DNA of 54,105 nucleotides from Synechococcus sp. AG-673-A03 (GTDB taxonomy: Bacteria; Cyanobacteriota; Cyanobacteriia; PCC-6307; Cyanobiaceae): positions 1 to 54,105 of the forward strand of contig QCTE01000008.1 in NCBI GenBank assembly GCA_003211275.1, given 5' to 3'. The notes beneath the pieces were generated by a model. The model made no database searches. It saw only the letters and a program-made list of their open reading frames with translations, and had not been told where the DNA came from. The translations under genes and the position numbers were made by a program. This document shows positions 27,246 to 36,451 of the stretch, in pieces (position 1 is the stretch's first letter; each line of letters opens with the position of its first letter).

Positions 27246-28552
27246 GGGCCATGGAGGATCGCTGCAGAGATCTGCTGCAGGGTTGGCGAGACAAGCTTGA
27301 ACTGAATCGACGCGAACAGGGTCTTCTGGCCGGCGCGCTCCAGCTTCTGGATTGCCAGCTTGAACGCCTGGATCAAAGCAGGCTTCGGATCTCGGTCTTC
27401 GGCCGAGTGGGCGTCGGCAAGTCCAGCTTGGTGAATGCCCTGGTCGGTCAGCAGCTGATGGCCACGGATGTGGCCCACGGCTGCACGCGTCAGCAGCAGG
27501 CCGTGCCCTGGCCCAGAGCCGTTCCAGGCCTGCAGAACGTCGAATTGGTCGACACCCCTGGGATCGACGAGGTGGATGGTCCAGCACGGGCCCGACTGGC
27601 GGCCAGGGTGGCGCTGCATGCCGATCTGGTGCTTCTCGTACTGGACGGCGACATCACACGTGTGGAACTTGAGGCCCTGGATACGCTCCAGACCATGGGC
27701 AAGCCCGTGTTGACGGTGCTGAACCGCAGCGACTGCTGGCCAGAGGATCAACTGCCGGATCTGCTGCGCAGCATCCACAGCCGACTTCCAGCAGGACTGC
27801 CGGCTCCGCTGGCGGTGGCCGCCGCACCGCGCCGGGCTGTTCAACTGAGCGATGGTCGCATCCGCAGCCGTGAGCAACCGGCCGACGTGGAAGCGCTGGC
27901 GAGAGGTCTCAGCCGTCTGCTGGAACAACACGGCCAGAGCCTGCTGTTGCTCAACAGCCTGAAGCAGGCCACACGCATTCAGCAACAGTTGGAGACAGGC
28001 AGATTGCAGCGACGCCGGAGGGAAGCTCAGGGACTAATCGGGCGCTACGCCGCGCTCAAGGCCACCGGCGTCGCCGCCAACCCGCTGCTGCTTTTGGATC
28101 TGGCTGGGGGGTTCGCCTGTGATGCGGCCCTTGTCCGCCAGCTTTGCTCTCTGTATGGCCTTCCGCTTGGGGGACCAGCGGCCCGCAAATTGATCCGCCA
28201 GCTGAGTGGACAGAACGCTCTGCTAGGGGGAGCACAGCTGGGGCTCCAGGTCGCCTTGGGCTCGTTGCGCCAGCTGTTGCTGCTGGCCGCACCCTTCAGT
28301 GCTGGCCTGACACTGGCCCCAGCCGCACCGGTGGCCCTGGCCCAGGCGGCACTGGCCGTGCACACAACACGACGCACCGGTCGGATGACGGCACGCTGGC
28401 TACTGGAGGAACGGGGCCGGGGGCGCCGACTTCAGCCAGGGCCAGCCACTCTGATGCGGCGGCTGGCACAGTCCGATCACGACATCGTCGGGCTGATGCA
28501 GGAGTGGCCCCAGCAGCAGACACGTCCACCGCTGCCCTCGCTGTTGCCCTGA
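27242..28552 (+). CDS. Era-like GTPase with C-terminal DUF697-type membrane region
   Basis: 436-residue GTP-binding protein. G1 is FGRVGVGKSSLVNAL (near residue 57), G3 is ELVDTPGIDEVDG, and G4 is LTVLNRSDCW. The C-terminal ~200 residues have hydrophobic, Leu/Ala/Gly-rich segments (NPLLLLDLAGGFACDAALV, LLLLAAPFSAGLTLAPAAP), as in DUF697-type GTPases that sit at membranes. The cellular role is unknown. ATG 27242 overlaps the preceding stop, so it is probably translationally coupled to the CNNM protein. nadD follows 2 bases after the stop. Confidence 0.85.
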   Translation: MRAMEDRCRDLLQGWRDKLELNRREQGLLAGALQLLDCQLERLDQSRLRISVFGRVGVGKSSLVNALVGQQLMATDVAHGCTRQQQAVPWPRAVPGLQNVELVDTPGIDEVDGPARARLAARVALHADLVLLVLDGDITRVELEALDTLQTMGKPVLTVLNRSDCWPEDQLPDLLRSIHSRLPAGLPAPLAVAAAPRRAVQLSDGRIRSREQPADVEALARGLSRLLEQHGQSLLLLNSLKQATRIQQQLETGRLQRRRREAQGLIGRYAALKATGVAANPLLLLDLAGGFACDAALVRQLCSLYGLPLGGPAARKLIRQLSGQNALLGGAQLGLQVALGSLRQLLLLAAPFSAGLTLAPAAPVALAQAALAVHTTRRTGRMTARWLLEERGRGRRLQPGPATLMRRLAQSDHDIVGLMQEWPQQQTRPPLPSLLP

Positions 28553-28554
28553 CC

Positions 28555-29145
28555 ATGGCGACAACTGCCAGAGCTGAGATTGCACTGCTCGGAACCAGTG
28601 CCGACCCTCCGACGGTGGGCCATCAGGCGCTGCTGGAAGGACTGTTAACCCAGTTTGACCGAGTCGCCACATGGGCCAGTGACAACCCGATGAAACGCCA
28701 TGACGCCGATCTTGAGCAGCGTTGCGACCTGCTGAAAACCCTGGTTGAAACGATCGCCAGCCCCCGGCTGCAACTGGCCCAGGAGCTGAGCAGCCCCTTT
28801 GCCGTCACAACACTGGAACGAGCCAGCGAACGTTGGCCTGACCACCGCCTCTGTTTTGTGGTGGGAAGCGATCTCGCCCAACAAATCCCAGCATGGAAAG
28901 AGTCTCAGCGCATGTTGCAGCAATGCAATCTCGGCATCGTGCCCCGTGAGGGATGGCCCCTGGAGCCGTGCACTCTGGAGAGCCTCCGCCAGATGGGAGC
29001 CTCGGCGCGGGTGCTGCCTCTGGGCATTCCCGCGGCTGCCAGTTCACAGGTGAAACAAAAGCAGAAACGACAGCAAGTGCCGGAATGCCTCTGGCCGCTG
29101 CTGCTGAAGCACAATCTTTATGGATTCAATGCCGCCAACCCCTGA
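28555..29145 (+). CDS. nadD: Nicotinate-nucleotide adenylyltransferase
   Basis: 196-residue enzyme that makes nicotinate adenine dinucleotide from NaMN and ATP. The nucleotidyltransferase motif ALLGTSADPPTVGHQALLEG is at the start, followed by ASDNPMKRHDAD, LCFVVGSDLAQQIPAWKE and LGIVPREGWPL. The usual late ISSTxIR motif appears only as AAASSQVKQKQK, so this part is divergent. The start is ATG 28555, 2 bases after the GTPase stop. nadE, the next step of NAD synthesis, follows 6 bases later. Confidence 0.9.
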   Translation: MATTARAEIALLGTSADPPTVGHQALLEGLLTQFDRVATWASDNPMKRHDADLEQRCDLLKTLVETIASPRLQLAQELSSPFAVTTLERASERWPDHRLCFVVGSDLAQQIPAWKESQRMLQQCNLGIVPREGWPLEPCTLESLRQMGASARVLPLGIPAAASSQVKQKQKRQQVPECLWPLLLKHNLYGFNAANP

Positions 29146-29151
29146 GTGCCG

Positions 29152-30885
29152 ATGCGCATTGCCCTGGCCCAGATCAATCCTGTTGTGGGCGACCTGCTGG
29201 GTAATGCCACCCGCATTCTGCAAAGCCTCGACAGCCTGATCGAGACCACGCGCAGCCAACCAGACCTGCTGGTCACACCCGAGCTCTCGCTCTGGGGTTA
29301 CCCACCAAGGGATCTTCTCTTCAGCCCAACGCACCTGCAACGACAACGGGAGGCCCTCGACACGCTTCACAGTGGTCTCGCCGACCGTCAGTTGGACATC
29401 GCGCTTCTGGTGGGAGTCGCTGATCCAGCAGACGATGCCTTGCATCCTGCGCTGTTCAACGCCATCACCCTCGTGCAAGTCGGCGGCGATCACGTGGTGG
29501 CCCGTAAGCAACTTCTGCCCAGTTATGACGTCTTTGACGAAACGCGTTATTTCAGGCCAAGCCATGGAGCTGGGCAGGTCACACTCCGCAGCGGAGACCG
29601 CAACTGGCGACTGGGGATCACCATCTGCGAAGACCTGTGGGTCGACCAAGAACTGCATGGCCGTCGCCTTGTAGGACCAGACCCTGTGGCCGATCTGATC
29701 CCCGCGCGGATCGATGCACTGATCAACTGTTCAGCCTCACCCTTTGGCCGCGGAAAGGCTGCCCTGCGGCGTCAGTTGGCCGCACGGGCGGCTCAGCGCC
29801 TTGGCTGCCCAGTGGTTTATGTCAATCAGGTGGGGGGTAATGACGAACTGGTGTTCGACGGAGCCAGCTTCGTCATGGGCAGCAACTGCGAAATGCCGCT
29901 TTTGCAGCTTCCGGACTGCCGTGAAGCGATACAGATCTGGAATGCCGCAGACAGGACACCATCGGCAGGAATTGAATCAGCCACGACGCAGCGAACTCAG
30001 ACTGAACAGCAGGAGATGGAAGCTCTATTTCGCACTCTGGTGACTGGAGTGAAGGACTATGCCGGCAAATGTGGCTTCCAGAACGTCCTGCTCGGCCTGA
30101 GTGGAGGCATCGACTCTGCGCTGGTGGCGGTGATCGCTGCCGCGGCCCTCGGGTCCGATCAGGTGCAAACTCTGCTGATGCCATCTCCGTGGAGTTCGGA
30201 AGCCTCACTCGCAGATGCCCTCAACCTTGCGGATCGACTGGGAATCGCCCAAACCATCGTTCCGATCGAAACCCTGATGGACGGTTTCCAGGCGACATTG
30301 ACTCCAGCCCTGGAGAGCGTTCCCTCAGGGGTGACAGCCGAAAATCTGCAGTCGCGCATCCGCGGCACTCTGCTGATGGCCATGGCCAATCAGCAGGGAC
30401 AGCTACTGCTCACCACCGGGAACAAATCGGAGCTCGCGGTGGGCTACTGCACTCTCTACGGCGATATGAACGGCGGCCTGGCCGTGATCGGTGATCTGTA
30501 CAAATCAACCGTGTTTGCGTTGTGCCAATGGATCGACAGCAGCGAGGCAAGCCTGTGCCGCCAGCAACTGGCACTCCCTGCAGAGGGAGCACTGATCGGC
30601 AGCGCAATCCTCGAGAAACCTCCCAGTGCCGAACTACGCCCAGATCAGAAGGACAGTGACTCACTCCCCGACTACGACCGTCTTGACCCCCTGCTGATCG
30701 ACATGATCGAACACCGCCTCAGCGGCCAGCAGCTGATCGCTGCTGGCCACGATCCTGCAGAGGTGCAACGGATCGAGAGCCTGTTCAGAAGGGCCGAATT
30801 CAAGCGCAGACAGGCAGCACCGTTGCTGAAGGTGAGTGCCCAGGCCTTCGGCAGTGGCTGGCGGCTGCCGATCGCCGCCGTCTGA
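29152..30885 (+). CDS. nadE: NAD+ synthase, glutamine-hydrolysing
   Basis: 577-residue two-domain enzyme. The N-terminal nitrilase-type glutaminase has catalytic Glu (LLVTPELSLWGYPPRDLL), Lys (VARKQLLPSYDVFDE) and Cys (LGITICEDLW). The C-terminal synthetase has the ATP loop VLLGLSGGIDSALVAVIAAA, TTGNKSELAVGYCTLYGDM and GLAVIGDLYKSTVFAL. It turns nicotinate adenine dinucleotide into NAD+ using ammonia from glutamine. ATG 29152 is preferred over GTG 29146. It forms an NAD-synthesis pair with nadD. Confidence 0.97.
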   Translation: MRIALAQINPVVGDLLGNATRILQSLDSLIETTRSQPDLLVTPELSLWGYPPRDLLFSPTHLQRQREALDTLHSGLADRQLDIALLVGVADPADDALHPALFNAITLVQVGGDHVVARKQLLPSYDVFDETRYFRPSHGAGQVTLRSGDRNWRLGITICEDLWVDQELHGRRLVGPDPVADLIPARIDALINCSASPFGRGKAALRRQLAARAAQRLGCPVVYVNQVGGNDELVFDGASFVMGSNCEMPLLQLPDCREAIQIWNAADRTPSAGIESATTQRTQTEQQEMEALFRTLVTGVKDYAGKCGFQNVLLGLSGGIDSALVAVIAAAALGSDQVQTLLMPSPWSSEASLADALNLADRLGIAQTIVPIETLMDGFQATLTPALESVPSGVTAENLQSRIRGTLLMAMANQQGQLLLTTGNKSELAVGYCTLYGDMNGGLAVIGDLYKSTVFALCQWIDSSEASLCRQQLALPAEGALIGSAILEKPPSAELRPDQKDSDSLPDYDRLDPLLIDMIEHRLSGQQLIAAGHDPAEVQRIESLFRRAEFKRRQAAPLLKVSAQAFGSGWRLPIAAV

Positions 30886-30914
30886 GCCACATTGAAGAGA
30901 CGACTCCATCCTTC

Positions 30915-32054
30915 ATGGCCAATTCCGTTCTGACGGCCCCGATGGCCAGTATCGGGGTCCCCACTGAGATCAAGGCCGATGAACAGCGTGTGGCGCTCAC
31001 CCCGGATGCGGTCCGCGAACTGGTAACCCAGGGCCTTGAGGTGCGGATTCAGAACGGAGCCGGTGCCGGGGCAGGAATTAGTGACGACGCTTTTGCAGCG
31101 GCAGGAGCCAGGCTTGTGAACCGAGAGGAAGCCTGGGCGGCTCACCTGGTGGTGAAAGTGAAGGAGCCGCAACCGGAGGAGTTCAGTCTTCTGCGGGACG
31201 ACATGGTGCTGTTCACCTACCTGCATCTGGCGGCTTACAGCCAGGTGGGAGAGGCCCTTCTGGATGCCGGCACCACAGGTGTGGCCTACGAAACGGTGCA
31301 GTTGGAGAACGGAAGCCTGCCGCTACTGGCCCCGATGAGCGAAATCGCAGGACGACTCGCTGCGCAGGTGGGGGCAAGGCTTCTGGAACGCCCCAATGGA
31401 GGCCGCGGCGTCTTGATGGGTGGTTGCACCGGCGTGCGTCCGGCCCGCGTTGTGGTGCTGGGAGCAGGCACGGTGGGGTGGAATGCGGCACGACTCGCTG
31501 CCGCGATGGATGCCGAGGTGCTGCTTCTGGATCGCTCCCCCGAGCGGTTACGCAGCCTTGAGGCCGACCGCCGTGGGCGGCTGATCAGCATGGTCAGCAG
31601 TCGTGGACTGCTGGAGCGTTTGGTGCCTACTGCGGATCTGCTGATCGGTGCGGTGCTCACCCCTGGCGGCCGGGCACCGACTCTGGTGGATGAAGAGATG
31701 GTCAAGCAGATGACGCCGGGATCAGCAATCGTCGACGTCGCTGTTGACCAGGGAGGGTGTGTGGCCACGAGCCGTGAAACCACGCACACGGATCCAACGG
31801 TGTTCATCCACGGCGTGCAGCACTATGCCGTTGGCAACATGCCCGGGGCCGTGCCCTTCACCTCCACCGAAGCTCTGGTGAGCGTGACCCTGCCCTACAT
31901 CCTCGGCATCGCAGGCCGAGGCCTCGAGGAGGCCGTTACCGAGCGTCCGGAACTGCTCTCGGGTCTGAACACTGTCAAGGGAGCGGTCTGCCATCCAGGA
32001 GTCGCCAAAGCTCTGGGGGTTGCACCGCGCCACCCGATGGCCTGCCTGCGCTGA
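30915..32054 (+). CDS. ald: Alanine dehydrogenase
   Basis: 379-residue NAD-dependent enzyme interconverting alanine with pyruvate and ammonium. It opens with IGVPTEIKADEQRVALTPDA and has VVKVKEPQPEEFSLLRDD and LFTYLHLAAYSQVGEALL. The NAD fold follows (VVVLGAGTVGWNAARLAAAM). Then come QGGCVATSRETTHTDPTVF and YAVGNMPGAVPFTSTEAL. It follows nadE by 29 bases, so it may be at the end of the same plus-strand run. Confidence 0.96.
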   Translation: MANSVLTAPMASIGVPTEIKADEQRVALTPDAVRELVTQGLEVRIQNGAGAGAGISDDAFAAAGARLVNREEAWAAHLVVKVKEPQPEEFSLLRDDMVLFTYLHLAAYSQVGEALLDAGTTGVAYETVQLENGSLPLLAPMSEIAGRLAAQVGARLLERPNGGRGVLMGGCTGVRPARVVVLGAGTVGWNAARLAAAMDAEVLLLDRSPERLRSLEADRRGRLISMVSSRGLLERLVPTADLLIGAVLTPGGRAPTLVDEEMVKQMTPGSAIVDVAVDQGGCVATSRETTHTDPTVFIHGVQHYAVGNMPGAVPFTSTEALVSVTLPYILGIAGRGLEEAVTERPELLSGLNTVKGAVCHPGVAKALGVAPRHPMACLR

Positions 32055-32058
32055 TCGC

Positions 32059-32490
32059 TCAGTCCAGTGAGCGGATATAGAGCCACTCCCCTGTCGCTGC
32101 ATCATCTCGTCTGCGGAACAGCGAGTGTTCCTTCAACACGTGGCGTTGCCCACCGGCGCTGAACACGGCCTCAAAACGCACTGTGCCCTCAAGATCCTCC
32201 GGACGACCAGCCTCAGAGGCCAGCACCTTGAGGCCATGCCATCGGGTCTGGCGGCAACTGGCCCGCAGCTCTCGCCGTCGCTCAGCAGCTGGACTGGCGG
32301 CATCAGGGTGGGTGGCGATCAGATAATCCACCTCCGAGAGCGCGTATGCGGAATAGCGGGATCGCATCAATTGTTCAGCGGTCTCCGCCTTCAGCCTGCC
32401 TCGGTGAAGCGGTCCACAGCACTGAAGCAGTGAATCTCCGCTTCCACATGGACAGGGACGCTCTCGGGAATGTGCAAAGCCCAGTGCCAT
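32059..32490 (-). CDS. YchJ-family protein with SEC-C-like zinc motif
   Basis: 143-residue YchJ/UPF0225-type protein of unknown function. The N-terminus has the cysteine motif CPCGSGDSLLQCCGPLHRG, a probable zinc site. It is followed by RLKAETAEQLMRSRYSAYAL, VDYLIATHPDA, LKVLASEAGRP and VRFEAVFSAGGQRHVLKEHS, which match the NTF2-like core of the family. The ATG overlaps the DUF3326 stop by one base (TGATG), so it is translationally coupled. It is convergent with ald, with 4 bases between the stops. Confidence 0.9.
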   Translation of the reverse strand: MALGFAHSRERPCPCGSGDSLLQCCGPLHRGRLKAETAEQLMRSRYSAYALSEVDYLIATHPDAASPAAERRRELRASCRQTRWHGLKVLASEAGRPEDLEGTVRFEAVFSAGGQRHVLKEHSLFRRRDDAATGEWLYIRSLD

Positions 32491-33560
32491 CAATTCAGCT
32501 CCTGCATGGCAGGCAGAGGTCGAACGAGAGACGCAGTGGCGATGCCCTCGCGCAGGGCGGTGAGCAGGCCCGCGGCTTCTGCGTAGGAGCCGGCTTTCAG
32601 GATCTGATGCCCAAAACCCAGAGCCTCTGCACTGACCGACAGCACGCCTGGATTATTCACCGCGATCACAGGAACGCCACGTTCCAGGCTGGCAAGCACA
32701 GCTTCCCCTCCAAGCGCACCATCCGGCACCACAACGGCACCCAGCTGGTCGGCGACGAGATCATCTCCAGCAATCGAACAGCCTGAGGACAGATCCAGCA
32801 GATCAGGCGCCCTGCTCAATCCCACCAACACACAGGCAAGAAAGGTGTAGCCGAGCTCCTCCCCTGCAGCGCGAGGATCAAGGTCAGCGTCGAGGGGCAG
32901 AGCCTCCAGCGCTGGCGCGTGAGCGCAGGGAATCTGCAAATGCCGAACCAGCAGATGACTGATCACCGCTTCAGCGCCGGCAAGAGCATCGACACCCGTG
33001 CCGTGGCGATAGGCCGCCAACGTCTCAGTGTCCAGATCATCGGGGAATCGAGCCACCACAGCAATGGCGGTGGAGCCTGCCGCCTTGAGGCGCTCTGCTG
33101 CTCTCAGAAGCGCATCGGGTCGATCCAAAGTCCCCCAGCTTGTGCCGCTGTCGCCGGCAGCCAGATGCACACCCAGAGACTCATCGGTGCGGATCACCGC
33201 GTTGACATCAATGCCAAGACTGGCCCTGCAGCCCTCCGCGACCTGACGATGTCGCAGCAGCAGGTCCGATTCGATGCTGGCATCGAGCAACAGGCCGATG
33301 CGCTGACTGCGCCTCGGGCGCAGCCCCCAGGCAGCAGAGGCAAAACGATCGAGGCCATAACCCTCCACGTAGTGAATGCGCGGATCACGCCAGTACAACG
33401 AGGCTCCGTTGATCACGTTGGGATGGGTGATCAGGCAACCGCTGGCTGCCGCCAGCAGGCGGGCACTTGGCAGGGCATCTCCAGCGAACCCACCGATCTC
33501 ACAGCCGATGCCCGTCGGCACGACCATCAGCGTGGGCAATGGCGCAGCGGAGACCCTCAT
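32490..33560 (-). CDS. DUF3326 domain-containing protein
   Basis: 356-residue protein matching the cyanobacterial/plant DUF3326 family. Landmarks are LMVVPTGIGCEIGGFAGDAL, LITHPNVINGASLYWRDPRI, YVEGYGLDRFASAAWGLRP, then GTSWGTLDRPDALLRAAERL, GVDALAGAEAVISHLLV and IAVNNPGVLSVSAEALG. The function is not established. The start ATG 33560 overlaps the stop of a small upstream gene (ATGA) and its stop overlaps the YchJ start, giving a tight three-gene operon. Confidence 0.88.
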   Translation of the reverse strand: MRVSAAPLPTLMVVPTGIGCEIGGFAGDALPSARLLAAASGCLITHPNVINGASLYWRDPRIHYVEGYGLDRFASAAWGLRPRRSQRIGLLLDASIESDLLLRHRQVAEGCRASLGIDVNAVIRTDESLGVHLAAGDSGTSWGTLDRPDALLRAAERLKAAGSTAIAVVARFPDDLDTETLAAYRHGTGVDALAGAEAVISHLLVRHLQIPCAHAPALEALPLDADLDPRAAGEELGYTFLACVLVGLSRAPDLLDLSSGCSIAGDDLVADQLGAVVVPDGALGGEAVLASLERGVPVIAVNNPGVLSVSAEALGFGHQILKAGSYAEAAGLLTALREGIATASLVRPLPAMQELN

Positions 33561-33748
33561 GGGTTGATGAGCACGGCTTCGACCTCAAGCGCAACCCGGG
33601 ATGTTTCAGAGGAGCGCTGGATGGAGGTGATCGCCCAGCGCAACGGCTCACCCTCCCGTTGAAGCTGCTCGATGACCCAGGGACGAAGATCGTTGATGGC
33701 GCGCGACTCGGGACTGATTAGTGACAACCTCCTGAACGTGAGCTTCAT
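33557..33748 (-). CDS. Conserved hypothetical protein, 63 residues
   Basis: Small soluble protein (MKLTFRRLSLISPESRAIND...). Its C-terminal strand-rich part contains LRWAITSIQRSSETSRVALE. No family is recognised. It heads the three-gene operon with DUF3326 and the YchJ-like gene (ATGA overlap), which supports it being real. ATG 33748 is preferred; a TTG two codons upstream is open. Confidence 0.7.
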   Translation of the reverse strand: MKLTFRRLSLISPESRAINDLRPWVIEQLQREGEPLRWAITSIQRSSETSRVALEVEAVLINP

Positions 33749-33899
33749 GACCAAAAGGCAAAGACCAAAAACAAATCACACGCCATCGCTGTGATCCTCG
33801 CGGATCGATCCAGCGGATTCTTTGTGAGAGAGCGAGGTCGCGGAGCCTCACACGCACAAAGATCATGGCTACAACTGAAAAAAGTGACCATGAGCTGAC

Positions 33900-36410
33900 A
33901 TGTCTTCAAGCTCCTTCCCAAGCCGACTAGCAAGCCCTAACACGGAAAATTCGCCGAGCAATATTTTAAGTTTTTACAAACTATTATATAGACAAGCAGG
34001 GCAAAATTTATCAAATAAAGACAACAATCCACTCACTAGCCTCACCGATCCTGGCATCACTGACAGCTATATAGGGGCTGCAATCGCAACTGCCTGGGGG
34101 TTGCCGATTCAGCAGTTCTGGGAGAAGCAGGGTGAATACATTACCGGCAGCAAGCCGGGAGGACAGCCAGCCAACAGCTTCTTTAATGCAACGGAAATCG
34201 ACGACGGAGAGACAATCGTGTCTCCAAATACGGAAGTGTTGTATTCCAATGCCTTCCTGGACCTTTCCAACAAGGTTGTCACGATCACCTACCCAATTCC
34301 TGGAAGTCAGGAAGGCATTTACACGGGCATCCAGATCATTGATCCCTATACCAACGTTCAGTTCAGCAGTGGATCTGCAGATCAAACCCAGCGCAATAAC
34401 AACAGCCCAGACACTGCCAAAACAACCTTCTACTGGGCCGGTGCGTCCAGCGACGTGATCAACCAGGCCCTGGCCAAAGATCCAGATGCCATCGCCCTTG
34501 CCAGTCCGCAGGCCTGGGTGCTGGGACGCATCAATGTCGACCCCTACCTGAAAGGCGCAAGCAAACATGACAGCAATCCAACGCCCTATCAGGAGTTGAT
34601 GCGGAACAAGCCTCAGCCACTGGCAATCAACAAAATCCAAGAACTAAACAAAGAATTCGAGGCAAATGTCCACTACACAGGCAGAGAAGTCAAGGATTAT
34701 TCAACGTCCGAGGTGCAATGCGAAGCAAAAACTGCGCAACAGTTTTTTACCCAACTCTCCAATGCGGTTTACAACAACAACTACAAAGGTCAACCACTTG
34801 TTTTCTACTCCGGCACCAACATCAACGGCGAGTTGAATTCAACAGGAAAGCTATACAACCAGCAAGACCTCTTCAACGCCTTTGGATCCGGGACACATTC
34901 GATCGGCCTCACAGCCCAGAGCAACGGCAATCACTATTCGTTCCCAGCCAACCAACGGCGGGAGATCAGAAAAGGGCACAATGACGCACTCAGCGCGATT
35001 GATCTGATCAGCAGCTCCAGTAATCCAGCCGTCAAGGATCATTACTGGACCATCAACACCACCCTTGGCCAGTACGCCCCTGACTATGCAGGCTGGATCA
35101 CCGCCGCCGCAGTTGCTGATGTTGGGCTTGGGGCAAATCTGGCATCGGACGGGACCTACCCACAGACGAGCAAGGGAATTGGCAAACGCCGAAAACACCC
35201 AGAAGACTTATCATCCCAATACGATTACAGCATCACATTCAGGCCCAAAGACGGCAAGCTTGTACCAATTAATCAACCAGGATTCTGGTCGGTCACCGTT
35301 TACGACAACGACAATTTTCTTGTTGGAACAGACGCAGACAATCTCAACAGCTTTTATCTGAAAAACAAATCCGACCCCACGACCGGGGTGTATTCCCTTG
35401 GATCCAATCAATACGACAATGCGGAGAATTACGGGAAGTCTGATCTCTCAATCACTCTCGCTTCCACATCACCAAGCTCAAGCAGCACTGATCAGTACTG
35501 GCTGCCGACCCCTGCTGAGAGCAATGGGAATGACCATTTCAATCTGATCCTCAGGCTCTACAACCCAACACCTTCGGGCAACAGCGCAGACAAGGACACT
35601 TCGATTTTCAGCCAACATCCATTGCTGCGCTGGAAGCCTCCATTCGTCGAGAAGCTTGTCACCACGACCCATGGCCCTCTGCAATTCGGTCGTGTTTATC
35701 TTCACCGGGGAGAAAGGAATCACGACTGGTCCAAACTCGATGCGGTGACCACCGATGAGAACGGGCAGTACGTGCAGTCATCCCTTCCAGGGAAAGGAAC
35801 CTTGATTCATCAAGGTGGAACTGACGTTCTCACCGGCCAGCCCTATGAGGGTCTGCTGCTGGCTGATGCTGAATCGAGTGTGATTTCACCGCTCACCACA
35901 CTCGATTGGGCACTTCAGCGCAATGGACATTCTGATGAGAACCGAGATCAGATCATTGATGGCCTCGTCAATGCTGCCTATGAAGTCCTGACCGGCACAA
36001 CGATGAATGACAACGCGAGGGGATTGAATTCTGTGACGGACACTGCACCTCATCAAGTCATTCGCAGTGCCATGCCTGAAGCTCAGGATGTCGCCAAAAG
36101 CCAGATCATCCTCAACCGAGCGCTGGGGGGAGCACTGAGCGGACTCTGGAAAAGATTCAATCAACGCATGCTCTTCGCAATCGATCCGCTGCGCAAGTTT
36201 CAGTCCTTAGTGCTGGGGTTTGCCGGTGCATTCGAGCAAGCCAGCAACACCGACACGCACTTATCTTTCCTCGAAACAGATGTGGGAGAGGCACTGGAGA
36301 GGATGCATTCCGGCAGCGGTGATGCACTGGGATCACTACTCAACAGCGGCAAAGAGCTGCGCGGCATGGATTACTACAGCTTTATGGAACTGCTGAACAG
36401 CGAGTCTTGA
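33900..36410 (+). CDS. DUF1254/DUF1214 protein fused to a C-terminal PLTTL-type module
   Basis: 836 residues without a classical signal peptide. Residues ~55-200 fit DUF1254 (ISPN-like: IVSPNTEVLYSNAFLDLSNK, VVTITYPIPGSQEGIYTGIQ). Residues ~420-560 fit DUF1214 (YDYSITFRPKDGKLVP, PGFWSVTVYDNDNFLV, TDQYWLPTPAES, FNLILRLYNP). From ~595 a different module follows (GRVYLHRGERNHDW, TDENGQYVQSSLPGKGTL, GGTDVLTGQPYEGLLLADAE, VISPLTTLDWAL), of a kind I associate with large surface or secreted proteins of marine bacteria. The function is unknown. The gene is AT-richer than its neighbours and rich in Asn/Ser/Gln, suggesting horizontal gain. It starts at ATG 33900. Confidence 0.8.
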   Translation: MSSSSFPSRLASPNTENSPSNILSFYKLLYRQAGQNLSNKDNNPLTSLTDPGITDSYIGAAIATAWGLPIQQFWEKQGEYITGSKPGGQPANSFFNATEIDDGETIVSPNTEVLYSNAFLDLSNKVVTITYPIPGSQEGIYTGIQIIDPYTNVQFSSGSADQTQRNNNSPDTAKTTFYWAGASSDVINQALAKDPDAIALASPQAWVLGRINVDPYLKGASKHDSNPTPYQELMRNKPQPLAINKIQELNKEFEANVHYTGREVKDYSTSEVQCEAKTAQQFFTQLSNAVYNNNYKGQPLVFYSGTNINGELNSTGKLYNQQDLFNAFGSGTHSIGLTAQSNGNHYSFPANQRREIRKGHNDALSAIDLISSSSNPAVKDHYWTINTTLGQYAPDYAGWITAAAVADVGLGANLASDGTYPQTSKGIGKRRKHPEDLSSQYDYSITFRPKDGKLVPINQPGFWSVTVYDNDNFLVGTDADNLNSFYLKNKSDPTTGVYSLGSNQYDNAENYGKSDLSITLASTSPSSSSTDQYWLPTPAESNGNDHFNLILRLYNPTPSGNSADKDTSIFSQHPLLRWKPPFVEKLVTTTHGPLQFGRVYLHRGERNHDWSKLDAVTTDENGQYVQSSLPGKGTLIHQGGTDVLTGQPYEGLLLADAESSVISPLTTLDWALQRNGHSDENRDQIIDGLVNAAYEVLTGTTMNDNARGLNSVTDTAPHQVIRSAMPEAQDVAKSQIILNRALGGALSGLWKRFNQRMLFAIDPLRKFQSLVLGFAGAFEQASNTDTHLSFLETDVGEALERMHSGSGDALGSLLNSGKELRGMDYYSFMELLNSES

Positions 36411-36451
36411 AAACATCCCTGCTGAGAGACGAACAGAACCCTGTTGAAGAA

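Noticed and set aside
26774-27985. 403-codon minus-strand frame across the CNNM and GTPase genes
   Set aside because: Runs antisense through two well-supported genes with clear motifs; the translation is low-quality and Gln/His/Arg-rich.
28144-28554. N-terminal extension of nadD (frame open from 28144)
   Set aside because: Overlaps the GTPase C-terminus in another frame. The NadD family start fits ATG 28555.
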